From positions 126,001 through 190,000 of IMG/VR virus record IMGVR_UViG_3300025162_000016: a stretch of 64,000 nucleotides of DNA; one strand, written 5' to 3'. Source of the stretch: a virus. Positions 22,701 to 29,962 of the stretch are shown here, one piece after another (within the stretch, counting starts at the first letter, position 1; each line of letters begins with the position of its first letter). Below the pieces are notes generated by a model, which was not told the DNA's origin, ran no database searches, and saw nothing but the letters and a program-made list of their open reading frames with translations. The position numbers and the translations under genes were made by a program.

Positions 22701-23149
22701 TTAAATTAAAGGCATTGTATTTGATTAAGCAAGAGATAAAAGACCGAAGTAAATTTATCAATAAAGGGTTGGAAGAAAGTACAATTGATTGGGTGGCATG
22801 GGATAAAGAAAAAAATGCTAATACAGTTTCCATTCCTATACCGGGAACGAATATGAGAATGGCGGCAAAAATGCGCCCTCCATCTCCCGGTGAAAAAACA
22901 AAATCGAAAATGGTCGGGTTTGGTGGAGACCGTGATCAGGCATATGGTAAATCCAGTGAACCGAGGCATTTTGAAGAAGGTTATGGGGCCGGTAACCCAG
23001 AAGAAGATAGATTAAAAATAATTAATCCGGATGGTTCTACCCGAAGATGGCAAGTTAAAAGTAAAAATGCTTCTAAAACTCCTAAAATTGTTGAAGAAAT
23101 GATAAATAAGATTTTAAAAGAGACTTTTTTAGGTAAGCCAAAGATATAA
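19748..23149 (+). CDS. Large multidomain protein with duplicated domain and nucleotidyltransferase core
   Basis: The 1133-residue product begins with the helical tag IDDIIKEVLLLEDPDT. A ~135-residue domain follows (AIAFFCINDESIGKKKFFFY, later FLRGRAW, YFKEIEDFF). The tag plus domain is repeated at about 300-450 (IRRLLKEDPDTVYG, then SIGKKKFFFIRN). Each copy ends in a coiled coil with IAELQATLHLK. Residues about 560-760 form a Pol-beta-type nucleotidyltransferase: GSGANYNWTSQSDLDVHIVV gives catalytic D610 and D612. The rest contains a segment reading IIYATGKVSSGQLKLLKDKA and ends with MINKILKETF, a second tag-like helix. Similar polyproteins are carried in virions of some large phages. Substrate is unknown; a packaged effector that modifies host tRNA or protein is a guess. 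Confidence 0.7.
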   Translation: MRDKLTHAIDDIIKEVLLLEDPDTVTDQSGMTIVRHDTPNQPAIAFFCINDESIGKKKFFFYRNDNGSAAHNKIKQDSTPDFPDPWAGSDRFLRGRAWTKLKILSFYSSEQEIQPYFKEIEDFFTSELHLNINEFNVDFGGSSEIEGLKPWLGNGVVKSAPKQLTPEQEQTVKTLNKQIAELQATLHLKRDEERDEVEDNIRILKTNVADITGEKPPAQRQLSTYEQAELNKIDQSLEDLYSRLAAGVPLFKRRRYERIINKLQKQRKLIVRPSRKVYRPEIEKQRAKGGGGALARYAGSLPALQEQIRRLLKEDPDTVYGTDGTELAFFGENSPAIAWYCIEDASIGKKKFFFIRNNTGAAYHSDIKLYATPDFPNPFNSNSNDRFLRGRAWTTKMICSFYASEDQIRPYFKEIEEFFQNELNLNINDFKIEFGTSARREGLKPWPGSVQTTKSLILSPEEQAKVDEINKKIAELQATLHLKTGSDKKAVEDEIEELEKSIGKISNREASKAAYRKTGAEKIAPFEKGAGSYAGYKGRLPAIAEEKVQIYNKTLCPDLWRNENKLNPEVKTALLKIAFDFYVDTELKSKVQDVCLLGSGANYNWTSQSDLDVHIVVDSVTLSMHPENSEKFFRSLSGRWNLEHEVKVKGHKVELYIQDAQENNSATGVYSLIHDDWVKKPSPENINVDKLLIQKKYSTWVEKIDNAIKQEDEKMLKRILDGLREYRQAGLDKQGEFSSENLVFKILRSRGYLEKIKQCYNKIYDKKMTVKDCFDPTSAGPNPAATEGQPQTGTFYKDLNSKMRKMEEGKKYDGNSRSWMDSSGKFHPTERHLIGARELLGEPSKPLSPGGEEDDIDYDRTASALFNKGFLRIAETPNIIYATGKVSSGQLKLLKDKAIERHKNLIYNGKEFNFQTGDTVKIYQEVTQRDIKSTLPNRAIDLTDIPFDELTMDNLMGLKNKIERFYNEYMKRPERTSEEQEGMRIKLKALYLIKQEIKDRSKFINKGLEESTIDWVAWDKEKNANTVSIPIPGTNMRMAAKMRPPSPGEKTKSKMVGFGGDRDQAYGKSSEPRHFEEGYGAGNPEEDRLKIINPDGSTRRWQVKSKNASKTPKIVEEMINKILKETFLGKPKI

Positions 23150-23150
23150 T

Positions 23151-24656
23151 TCACGGTTGGGTAAAAATCCATTTTGAATGACCGCAATCCCAGATTCTAT
23201 CAAAACCATTATTTTTCATATTTTCCCATTCTGATAAAGAAGCATCGAATAATGGAAGTCTGTTTTTCTGTTTATGTTTTTGAAATTGCATTCGATTCAT
23301 TAAATATTTATAATCTTTAGAGATATAATGATATGATGGCGGTGTATTACTTATAAAATGAAATCCTAGAATAGAATAAAGATTACCATCAAAGTATCTC
23401 CGATCGCTATAAGACACGATAGAAGTAGGATTATAAATTTTTACGAAATGAGAAAATAACTTACTTGCTCCGCCCGATATTATTGTATTTAGTTTGTTAC
23501 AGAACCGTAACATTTCCCATTCGCTGGTTTTATCAAATCTGGAGGATTTGCGAAAGGTCATTAAAGATACTAGTTTTTCATCTGAATATAATCCTAGTTT
23601 TACCGTTGATTTATCCGCTCCTTGTAAATGATTCCCGGTGAGAAACATATCTTTTTCTTTGATTTCCACCGTTTTGATTTCACATTTTCTGGCATGTAAT
23701 TTTCTAAGGTTAATGGGATCGTCTAATTTATTCCTGATAATAGATTTAATAATCTCCGGTTTGTCCCTCCATTCATTCTCAAATATATGAATAAGCGAGA
23801 TTCCATGAGATAAACACCCTTTGGTTTTATTCAAATGATAGCTTTTAATGTGGCCACCCGCATTTTCGGAATGCCAATATAAACCATTAAGTTCAAATGC
23901 GGTATTTTTATCTTTAACTAAAAAATCTAGCTCCTTTCCATATAAAATCGTTCGGTCTCTTCGTTTTATTATTCCAACTGAACAGGCTGTGAGAAAATCA
24001 AAAAATCTGTTTTCTAAAGTAGGTTGCCGAGTTGGATCGCATTTTCCACAAAATAAATTATCGAGATTGTAAACGGTACTGTTGAAGATATATCCACATT
24101 TTTTACAAATAAATTTATAACAAAATGAAAAATGATATCCTTTGTATTCTTCTAAAGAAAACAATGGGGTAAGATTTTCCTTTTCACAAAATTCAAGCAA
24201 ATAAGTATAATGAGCGGTTTTTCTCGCTTGTATTCGAGTTTTCATTATTTTATCCGATTTACATACGTTATCCACCCCATATCTATTTATACAAGTTTTT
24301 TTTGCTTTTTCTCGGTTTGTGTAATTCTCATTTCCATACCGCTCTTTTTTTGTCACTTTTACTTTATTATTATAATCTTTATGCTGCCCATACCATTCTA
24401 CTCCATATTTTTCCATCATCGATTTTTTAAATTTCGTTTTTGTCTCTTCCATCTCCATTGGATGTTTTCCTTCATAATTATTAGCATACGTTGCTAATTG
24501 ACTCTGTCGCATTTTTGCTAATACCGCAGTATCGTGATTGGCACAGGACTTACTACAAAATCTTTGGCGGTTTTTCCGATAGGAGATAGTAAATAGTTTA
24601 TTACAAGTGGGACAGGTCTTATCAATTGTTAATGGATTTATTCTGGGTCTTGACAT
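23151..24656 (-). CDS. Vsr-like homing endonuclease, minus strand
   Basis: The gene runs against its neighbours and ends 1 bp from the stop of the 19748 gene. The likely start is the ATG at 24656 (501 aa) directly before a CPTCNKLF zinc finger; an upstream ATG at 24695 adds 13 residues lacking in relatives. It has one zinc finger (CxxC...CSKSC), KYG repeats (EKYGVEWYGQH, NRYGVDNVCKS), a CxxC pair, the core KELDFLV with LNGLYWHSE and HIFENEW, and the shared C-terminal GNAT-like domain (MTFRKSS, GGASKLFSHF, YSDRRYF, LGF). Insertion between two genes without disrupting either is typical of freestanding homing endonucleases. A 7-bp hairpin (GTATAAT/ATTATAC near 24677-24697) lies at its 5' side. 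Confidence 0.8.
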   Translation of the reverse strand: MSRPRINPLTIDKTCPTCNKLFTISYRKNRQRFCSKSCANHDTAVLAKMRQSQLATYANNYEGKHPMEMEETKTKFKKSMMEKYGVEWYGQHKDYNNKVKVTKKERYGNENYTNREKAKKTCINRYGVDNVCKSDKIMKTRIQARKTAHYTYLLEFCEKENLTPLFSLEEYKGYHFSFCYKFICKKCGYIFNSTVYNLDNLFCGKCDPTRQPTLENRFFDFLTACSVGIIKRRDRTILYGKELDFLVKDKNTAFELNGLYWHSENAGGHIKSYHLNKTKGCLSHGISLIHIFENEWRDKPEIIKSIIRNKLDDPINLRKLHARKCEIKTVEIKEKDMFLTGNHLQGADKSTVKLGLYSDEKLVSLMTFRKSSRFDKTSEWEMLRFCNKLNTIISGGASKLFSHFVKIYNPTSIVSYSDRRYFDGNLYSILGFHFISNTPPSYHYISKDYKYLMNRMQFQKHKQKNRLPLFDASLSEWENMKNNGFDRIWDCGHSKWIFTQP

Positions 24657-24731
24657 AATATGCCTTTGGTTCGTATAATGGTAAGTATTATACAAAACAA
24701 TGAGGAAGTCAATATTTTTCCATATTTCGTA

Positions 24732-24739
24732 TATTTATA
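24732..24739 (+). promoter_or_regulatory. TATTTATA motif before the 24745 gene
   Basis: The octamer ends 5 bases before the ATG at 24745, matching the placement seen at other genes. Confidence 0.45.
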
Positions 24740-24744
24740 TTTGA

Positions 24745-25077
24745 ATGAGTAAAGTGTCTGAACATATGAAAGCTCTATCCGAAACCAAATATTTAGGAAA
24801 ATCTGTGGATAAGGGTCAGTTAGAATTTTTGGTAAAATGGAATCGATTAGGATTTGAATTTGAACCTAATTATCAGGTTTATACAGAAAAAGATTTGTTC
24901 TATATTGATGGATACGATAAAGAACATAATGTGGTTGTGGAATATGATTCTAAATATCATAACAAAACCCATCAAAAACAAAAAGATTTAATTCGGCAAA
25001 ATAAAATTATAGACATTCTTAGCCGAAAAAATTCTGGCGGTATAACGCCGCAAATAAACAATGTAAGAATGTCTTAG
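24745..25077 (+). CDS. Small restriction-endonuclease-fold-like protein
   Basis: The 110-residue protein has a QLEFLVKWNRLGFEFEPNYQ helix-strand start, then YIDGYDKEHNVVVEYDSKYH and a KQKDLIRQNKIIDIL helix. The D-x(n)-VEYDxK pattern with a following His is the core of PD-(D/E)xK or Vsr-like nucleases. No DNA-reading domain is present, so it could be a stripped homing endonuclease or a virion-associated nuclease. It lies 19 bp before the tail tube gene, in the same direction and likely on the same transcript. The assignment is by motif only. Confidence 0.6.
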   Translation: MSKVSEHMKALSETKYLGKSVDKGQLEFLVKWNRLGFEFEPNYQVYTEKDLFYIDGYDKEHNVVVEYDSKYHNKTHQKQKDLIRQNKIIDILSRKNSGGITPQINNVRMS

Positions 25078-25095
25078 AAAAGGCAGGGTAACTCT

Positions 25096-25587
25096 ATGGC
25101 AGATTTATTAACTAATAATGAAATATTCTTTACAATGTATGAACCAAAAACACAGAACAGGTTCATCATGTATATTGACGGTATTCCGGCATTTCTTATC
25201 CGAAAAACAGATCGCCCAAAATGGTCTTCTGAAAAAATGACGTTAGATCATATTAACGTTCAACGTTATTACAAAGGAAAGACGAAATGGGAAGAAATTA
25301 CTATTGAAATGTATGATGCTATCGTTCCATCTGCCGCACAATCGGTTTTTGAATGGTTCCGTCTATCGCACGAGTCTGTTACCGGGAGGGACGGATACAT
25401 GGACTTTTATAAAAAAGATGTAATTATTAATGTGGTTGGTCCTGTTGGTGATAAAGTAGAGGAATGGAAACTTGTAGGAGCATTCCCTATTTCATTTGAC
25501 GGCGGTACCCTCGATTGGACCAATGGTGGTGATGCTCTGCTTGCAACCTGCACTTTATCGGTGGATTACGCAATTTTACAATATTGA
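25096..25587 (+). CDS. Tail tube protein (gp19-like)
   Basis: The 163-residue protein matches T4 gp19 in length and layout: an NRFIMYIDGIPAFLI strand pair, KMTLDHINVQRYYKGKTKWE, a WFRLSHE helix, and a final SFDGGTLDWTNGGDALLATC beta segment. It polymerises into hexameric rings that form the inner tube through which DNA passes. An AGGCAGGG purine stretch (25080-25087) lies 8 bases before the ATG. In T4 it follows the sheath gene directly. Here the two are separated by about 10.5 kb that includes endonucleases and unknown genes. It is followed by a terminator. Confidence 0.9.
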   Translation: MADLLTNNEIFFTMYEPKTQNRFIMYIDGIPAFLIRKTDRPKWSSEKMTLDHINVQRYYKGKTKWEEITIEMYDAIVPSAAQSVFEWFRLSHESVTGRDGYMDFYKKDVIINVVGPVGDKVEEWKLVGAFPISFDGGTLDWTNGGDALLATCTLSVDYAILQY

Positions 25588-25637
25588 TATATCTATCGTA
25601 TTTTCAGATACTTATAACATCCCTACATCAGCAAAAA

Positions 25638-25667
25638 GATCGGCAAATTTCGCCGGTCTTTTTTTTT
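25638..25667 (+). terminator. Rho-independent terminator after tail tube
   Basis: GATCGGC pairs with GCCGGTC (one G-T pair) around a 7-base loop and is followed by nine T. Confidence 0.85.
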
Positions 25668-25729
25668 CTGAAAATTCTTGATACTTTCACGTCAATGGTA
25701 TATAGTTATGTTTGAAACCAGAATGTGAT

Positions 25730-26839
25730 ATGTTAATTGATTTGGATAAAATAATAAAAGAGAATAAAAGTTGTTATTCTTTTTTCATAAAAAGATATCA
25801 CAGAGAATTATATGATGAAATTTTTAAGTTAGATGGAAGCACTTTTTCGGAGAAGTTGTATTTTTACAAGCATGGAATTAGAGGAGTTTGCAAGGAATGT
25901 AGGAATCAGACACCGTTTATTGGAATAAATGATGGGTATCGAGAATATTGCTCGAATAGATGTGTAAATAAGAATTTAGAAATTAGAGAGCGTATAAAAA
26001 GTGGTTTTATAAAAAAGTATGGAGTTGACAATGTTTCTAAAGATATTTCTATAAAAGAAAAAAAGAAGCAGACGTTTTTTAATAGATATGGAGTTAGCAG
26101 TCCATTTGGGATTAAAGCGGTAAAAGAAAAGCGTATAAGAAATGCAAAAAAATATATTGATTGTCACCGAAGTTCCATTCTGTATCGTTTAAAAGAAGAT
26201 CGGAGAAAAGCATTTATTGATCAGTGTGAGAATGGGGAGCGACTTGGATCTGAAATAGAGGCATTATTTGATATAGATAGTTTTACCAATATAAAAGACA
26301 GAATGTTGAAATTTAGGTGTAAAATATGTAAAAATATTTTCCATCATCATTTACAATGGGGAGTAATACCGATTTGTTGGCGATGTCATCCTAATTCCGG
26401 CTTTCAGGATGAAGTCACGGATTTTTTTCAAAATACGAAATTGATTGTGTTTCCAAATGTTAGAAATGTGATTCGAGGGGAATTAGACGTATACATTCCT
26501 TCGATAAAGTTGGCGGTAGAATGTAATGGTGTATATTGGCATTCGTGTAAAAGAAAGAATCAATATTATCATTTGAATAAAACTATACAATGTGAAGATA
26601 AAAATATAAAATTGATTCATTTGTTTGAAAATGAATGGAATGATGCTACAAAGAATCTATTATCATCGATTTTATCGGATAAATTTAATTTCGATGGAAG
26701 TTTTGAGGTGGATAGAAGGATTTTTAATAAAGTATTTTTTCAGAATAAAAAATATCAATTAGTAGGAGAAAGTATGCCGGAAAAGAAACTATTTGGTGGG
26801 TATGAATGTTGGGATTGTGGAACATTAAGTTTTAAATAA
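25730..26839 (+). CDS. Vsr-like homing endonuclease, short form lacking most of the C-terminal domain
   Basis: Start chosen at ATG 25730 because its N terminus (IIKEN..., then FSEKLYFY) aligns with that of the next gene; a TTG at 25712 would add six residues. The 369-residue protein has a CxxC...CxxxC finger (residues 50-76), KYG repeats (KKYGVDNVSK, NRYGVSSPFG), a second CxxC pair, and the core GELDVYIP with CNGVYWHS and HLFENEW. After the core it lacks the ~180-residue GNAT-like domain present in its three relatives. It ends with a GGYECWDCG segment that resembles their final DRIWDCGN motif. This is best explained by an internal deletion. It ends 2 bp before the next endonuclease. Activity could persist since the core residues remain. 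Confidence 0.75.
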   Translation: MLIDLDKIIKENKSCYSFFIKRYHRELYDEIFKLDGSTFSEKLYFYKHGIRGVCKECRNQTPFIGINDGYREYCSNRCVNKNLEIRERIKSGFIKKYGVDNVSKDISIKEKKKQTFFNRYGVSSPFGIKAVKEKRIRNAKKYIDCHRSSILYRLKEDRRKAFIDQCENGERLGSEIEALFDIDSFTNIKDRMLKFRCKICKNIFHHHLQWGVIPICWRCHPNSGFQDEVTDFFQNTKLIVFPNVRNVIRGELDVYIPSIKLAVECNGVYWHSCKRKNQYYHLNKTIQCEDKNIKLIHLFENEWNDATKNLLSSILSDKFNFDGSFEVDRRIFNKVFFQNKKYQLVGESMPEKKLFGGYECWDCGTLSFK

Positions 26840-26841
26840 AT

Positions 26842-28842
26842 ATGAAGACCATTATATTGAATCTTATAAAAAGTAATAAAGATTCATTTGTTCAAATAAT
26901 AAAAGCAAAACATTCGTTATTTTATAATGAAATAAATGAAAAGTTTTCTGGGGGTTCATTTTCAGAAAAAATTTATCAGTGGTTAAATTATGAATCAGGA
27001 GTTAACTGTGGAATTTGTGTGGAATGTAAGTCTTCCACCAAATTCCTTAATATAAAGGATGGGTATAGAAAATATTGTTCTTCTAAATGTGCGAATGTAA
27101 GTACTGCCAGTGTTCGATCTATAAAGATGACTCATGTTGAAAAGGATATTAATATATGGGAACAAAAAAAATGTGAACTATGTAATGAGGATTTTTGGGC
27201 ATATAAAAAGAGGAATGGAAGGTTTTGTTCTAATAAATGTAGTGCTTTGTTTACTGCCAACAATAAAGAACGGCTGGAAAAAATTAAATGTACTAAATTA
27301 AAAGTGTACGGAAATGAGACATATGTTAATCCGGAAAAGGCAAAGCAGACTTGTTTAGAAAAATATGGGGTAGATAATGCTAGTAAGGCTAAAGAAGTAA
27401 TTGTTAAAATTCAACAAGTTAATTTGGAGCGATATGGAAAGAAATGGTCATGGCAATCGGAGTCGGTTAAGGAAAAGATAAAGCAAACAAATCTACTTCG
27501 TTATGGAGTAGAAAATCCTTCTCAATCTTCTCATATTAAAGAGAATAAGATACAATCATATTTAAAACAATATGGAGTTAAAAATCCATTTCAGAATCTG
27601 ACAATTAAAGAAGATATAAAGGCACACTATAAGGAGAAATTTGGAGTTGAATATCCTACTCAGATTGAAGAGGTTCGAAATAAAATAGCAGAAATTGTAA
27701 GAAAAAACAATTATAAATTGCTATGTTCTTCAAAGCGGGTATTAGATAATATAGAAGTATTATTTACGGTTGATGAATATAAAGGATCCTCGTCTGAGTT
27801 TTTATATTCAGTTAAATGTAAAAAATGTGGCAATGTTTTTCAAGATCATTTCGATGGAAATGGACATCCGAGATGTTTAATATGCTATCCTAATATCGCC
27901 GGTTTTTCATATGCCGAAAAAGAAATAGTTTCATATATTCATTCTATTGTTTTGAGAGAAGAGATTATAGAAAAGGATAGAAGTGTTCTTGGTAATAGAG
28001 AATTGGATATTTATATTCCTTCAAAGGCATTGGCTATAGAATATAATGGATTATTCTGGCATTCTGAATCTAATGGTAAAAAATCTAAATTATATCATTT
28101 GGATAAGTTAGAACGATGTCAATCTAAGGGAATTAGATTAATTACAATATTTGAGGATGAATGGGAAAATAACCGGGATATTGTTCAAGTTCGGTTACAA
28201 CATATTCTAAACCTATCCACAAATAAAATATATGCGAGACAGTGTTCGATACAAGTTGTTACATCTAAACTTGCGAATGCTTTTTTAAATAAAAATCATA
28301 TTCAGGGAGGATGCTCTTCATTAGTTAATTTGGGATTGTTTGATGAAAATAGTATATTGGTGGCAATTATGACTTTTGGGAAGCCACGACTTAGTTTGGG
28401 AAGATCGGTGTCTATGCCAGGAGAATATGAATTATTAAGATATGCTACATCAAAAGTGGTTGTTGGAGGAGCATCTAAATTGTTTACACATTTTATTAGA
28501 ATCCACTCCCCTGTAAAAATATTTTCATATTCCGATAAACGTTGGAGCACCGGAAAAATGTATGAAAAACTCGGATTTTTGTTTAAAAAAGAAACTAAAC
28601 CAAATTATTGGTATTTTAAGCCGGGTTATGCTATCCGATATCATCGTTTCGGATTTAGAAAGAATATATTAAATGAAAAATTAGATATATTTGATCCAGA
28701 ATTAACCGAGTGGGAGAATATGCAGTTAAATGGATATGATCGAATCTGGGATTGTGGGAATTCTAAATACGAATGGAATAGTCAACCTTTTTGTGGCAAG
28801 GAATCCCTTCCTTTAGGTAAGGGAGGAATTGCCACGATATAA
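26842..28842 (+). CDS. Vsr-like homing endonuclease, full-length
   Basis: The 666-residue protein has an N-terminal helical segment (FSEKIYQWL) shared with the gene before it. Two zinc fingers follow (about 56-85 and 111-135), then five or six KYG repeats (EKYGVDNASK, ERYGKKWSWQ, LRYGVENPSQ, KQYGVKNPFQ, EKFGVEYPTQ) and a CxxC pair. The core has E387, D389, H407 (FWHSE) and IFEDEW. The GNAT-like domain is complete (MTFGKPR, GGASKLFTHF, YSDKRWS, LGF) and ends in DRIWDCGNSKYEW. The last ~17 residues are translated from a stem-loop (28793-28835) and have no counterpart in the relatives. It directly follows a shortened paralogue, so the pair looks like a nested or tandem insertion. Confidence 0.82.
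   Translation: MKTIILNLIKSNKDSFVQIIKAKHSLFYNEINEKFSGGSFSEKIYQWLNYESGVNCGICVECKSSTKFLNIKDGYRKYCSSKCANVSTASVRSIKMTHVEKDINIWEQKKCELCNEDFWAYKKRNGRFCSNKCSALFTANNKERLEKIKCTKLKVYGNETYVNPEKAKQTCLEKYGVDNASKAKEVIVKIQQVNLERYGKKWSWQSESVKEKIKQTNLLRYGVENPSQSSHIKENKIQSYLKQYGVKNPFQNLTIKEDIKAHYKEKFGVEYPTQIEEVRNKIAEIVRKNNYKLLCSSKRVLDNIEVLFTVDEYKGSSSEFLYSVKCKKCGNVFQDHFDGNGHPRCLICYPNIAGFSYAEKEIVSYIHSIVLREEIIEKDRSVLGNRELDIYIPSKALAIEYNGLFWHSESNGKKSKLYHLDKLERCQSKGIRLITIFEDEWENNRDIVQVRLQHILNLSTNKIYARQCSIQVVTSKLANAFLNKNHIQGGCSSLVNLGLFDENSILVAIMTFGKPRLSLGRSVSMPGEYELLRYATSKVVVGGASKLFTHFIRIHSPVKIFSYSDKRWSTGKMYEKLGFLFKKETKPNYWYFKPGYAIRYHRFGFRKNILNEKLDIFDPELTEWENMQLNGYDRIWDCGNSKYEWNSQPFCGKESLPLGKGGIATI
28793..28835 (-). 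other. Stem-loop overlapping 3' end of endonuclease gene
   Basis: GTGGCAA (28793-28799) pairs with TTGCCAC (28829-28835). Inner pairing of CCCTT with AAGGG surrounds CTTTAGG. On the minus strand it reads AATTCCTCCC...CTAAAG...GGGATTCC, the same family as the loop at 29183. Confidence 0.6.
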
Positions 28843-28846
28843 TAAA

Positions 28847-28875
28847 TTGACTTTTTTTGTTTTATACTATATATT
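28847..28875 (+). promoter_or_regulatory. Sigma-70-like promoter
   Basis: TTGACT (28847-28852), 17 bases, TATATT (28870-28875). It points into a gene-free, hairpin-rich stretch that ends in a terminator. Confidence 0.6.
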
Positions 28876-29015
28876 TGATACAGTCATAAAAGGCACTCCG
28901 TTTACGGAGACACAGTTATGATGACATTGATTTTTTGTTAGTTTATATAAATTAACGGGGCTGCAATCAATCAGCCTATTGTATGTAAATCTTCTAAGAG
29001 TTTAGAAGTATTATA

Positions 29016-29040
29016 AACTCCCACCTTCAGGTGGGGTAGT
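29016..29040 (-). other. Stem-loop CCCACC-CTGAAG-GGTGGG type
   Basis: CCCACC (29020-29025) and GGTGGG (29030-29035) flank TTCA. With ACTACC/AGTTT flanks on the minus strand it resembles the loop at 14542. Confidence 0.5.
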
Positions 29041-29077
29041 TGATATATAGTTATTATCAGCGGAGTCTATATACAGA

Positions 29078-29110
29078 GCCCTCGAAAGCGATACTTTCGG
29101 GGGTTTTCTT
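29078..29110 (+). terminator. Rho-independent terminator
   Basis: CCCTCGAAAG pairs with CTTTCGGGGG (one T-G pair) around CGATA and is followed by TTTTCTT. Confidence 0.8.
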
Positions 29111-29143
29111 CATATTGGGAGTGCGGTTAAAATATTTTTGTGG

Positions 29144-29177
29144 TTGACACTTTTTCGGAGATGTTGTTCTATTTATA
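29144..29177 (+). promoter_or_regulatory. Promoter region of the 29237 gene: TTGACA and TATTTATA
   Basis: TTGACA lies at 29144-29149. The hexamer at 17-bp spacing (TTCTAT) is poor, but TATTTATA lies at 29170-29177. Initiation about 6 bases after the octamer would put the stem-loop at 29183-29227 at the very 5' end of the mRNA. Confidence 0.45.
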
Positions 29178-29182
29178 ATAGT

Positions 29183-29227
29183 GGAAGGAATTCCTCCCCG
29201 AGGCTAAAGCCATTGGGATTTCCTTCC
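29183..29227 (+). other. Stem-loop in 5' leader of the 29237 gene
   Basis: GGAAGGAA (29183-29190) pairs with TTCCTTCC (29220-29227), with an inner CCC/GGG and a GGC-TAAA-GCC tip. It ends 9 bases before the ATG, so it could shield or expose the start. It is the same family as the loop at 28793, in opposite orientation. Confidence 0.6.
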
Positions 29228-29236
29228 TCCAAAATT

Positions 29237-29962
29237 ATGAAAAAAGAATTACTGGAATATATTATTCGGAAGTGTGTAAAAGAAGTATTAGCGAACGTTT
29301 CTGAGGCGGATGATACCGCAGGAGCACCCGCCCCGCCTGCAAGTGGGCAGGGAACCGCAGATACATTAGCAATTCCTCCGGCGTCTCCTCAGGGGGCTCC
29401 GAAACCGGCAAAAGCAATAAAAGGGGTATGGTTTGTTGATCCAAAGAAAGCATTACAGCCTGATTATAAGGGGGTTCCATTGCAAGATCTTAAACCGGGA
29501 GATCAAGGAAACAATGAACGGAGAATTTATAATATTGCAGCTAGAAGTGGTGGTCCCCGAGTTATGCTTACTATTTCTGCTCGTCAAAAGGTTGATGCTG
29601 TTTTAAGTGGAAAAGTGCCATTCGTTTATCTTTATGTAGGAACGAAACCATGGTCACCTTCTCAGCAATCCAGTCCGGAGGCATCTACTGGAACTCCGTC
29701 GGATGATTCTGAAAATGCAACGGTTTCTATACATTGGGCACCCACACTTCAAGCCGCCAAAAGTTTAAGTGTGCCATCTGGAGTATCGGCGGAACATCCT
29801 CAGACGGCGTTCAATGAACCAGAACCAGGGTTAACAACGCCTCAGACTGGTCCTCAGACTGCTTCTAAAACTCAGGCTCCAAGCATCGATGAGAGTAATA
29901 GTTTAAAAAATATGGTTTCATCTATGATTGGGGAAGCTCTTAGAGAAGCCCGAAGAAAATAA
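29237..29962 (+). CDS. Tagged Pro-rich protein of unknown function
   Basis: Start chosen at ATG 29237; an upstream in-frame ATG at 29138 would translate the stem-loop and place the tag inside the protein. The 241-residue product opens with the helical tag LLEYIIRKCVKEVLANVSE. A Pro/Ala linker (to about 60) follows, then a globular segment with GVWFVDPKKALQPDYKG and a PFVYLYVGTKPW strand. After a second Pro/Ser/Thr linker it closes with LKNMVSSMIGEALREA, another tag-like helix. Tags at both ends are seen also in the 19748 product. It abuts the next tagged gene with no gap. Probably a virion or prohead protein, inferred. Confidence 0.65.
   Translation: MKKELLEYIIRKCVKEVLANVSEADDTAGAPAPPASGQGTADTLAIPPASPQGAPKPAKAIKGVWFVDPKKALQPDYKGVPLQDLKPGDQGNNERRIYNIAARSGGPRVMLTISARQKVDAVLSGKVPFVYLYVGTKPWSPSQQSSPEASTGTPSDDSENATVSIHWAPTLQAAKSLSVPSGVSAEHPQTAFNEPEPGLTTPQTGPQTASKTQAPSIDESNSLKNMVSSMIGEALREARRK

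Larger units (their letters stand above)
28882..29110 (+). ncRNA. Candidate structured non-coding RNA
   Basis: Between the endonuclease stop and the gene at 29237 there is no credible reading frame. The stretch has a promoter at its start and a terminator at its end, giving a transcript of about 230 nt. Inside are hairpins CTCCG-TTTA-CGGAG (28896-28909), CTTCTAA/TTAGAAG (28991-29008) and CCCACC-TTCA-GGTGGG (29020-29035). A leader or a relic of a mobile element are alternatives. I do not recognise a known RNA family. Confidence 0.4.

Noticed and set aside
23307-24293. TATTTATA copies inside the minus-strand endonuclease gene, and one near 58864
   Set aside because: They lie inside genes and not before starts, and chance copies are expected in such AT-rich DNA.
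24664-24715. Minus-strand promoter of the 24656 endonuclease
   Set aside because: A TTGACT and a TATAAT exist on the minus strand but are only 14 bases apart, too close for a usual promoter.
29138-29236. ATG 29138 as start of the tagged Pro-rich gene
   Set aside because: It would translate the promoter and stem-loop and bury the helical tag that begins at 29237.
28843-29236. tRNA gene
   Set aside because: No acceptor-stem pairing or T-loop consensus was found here, nor in other gaps that I read.
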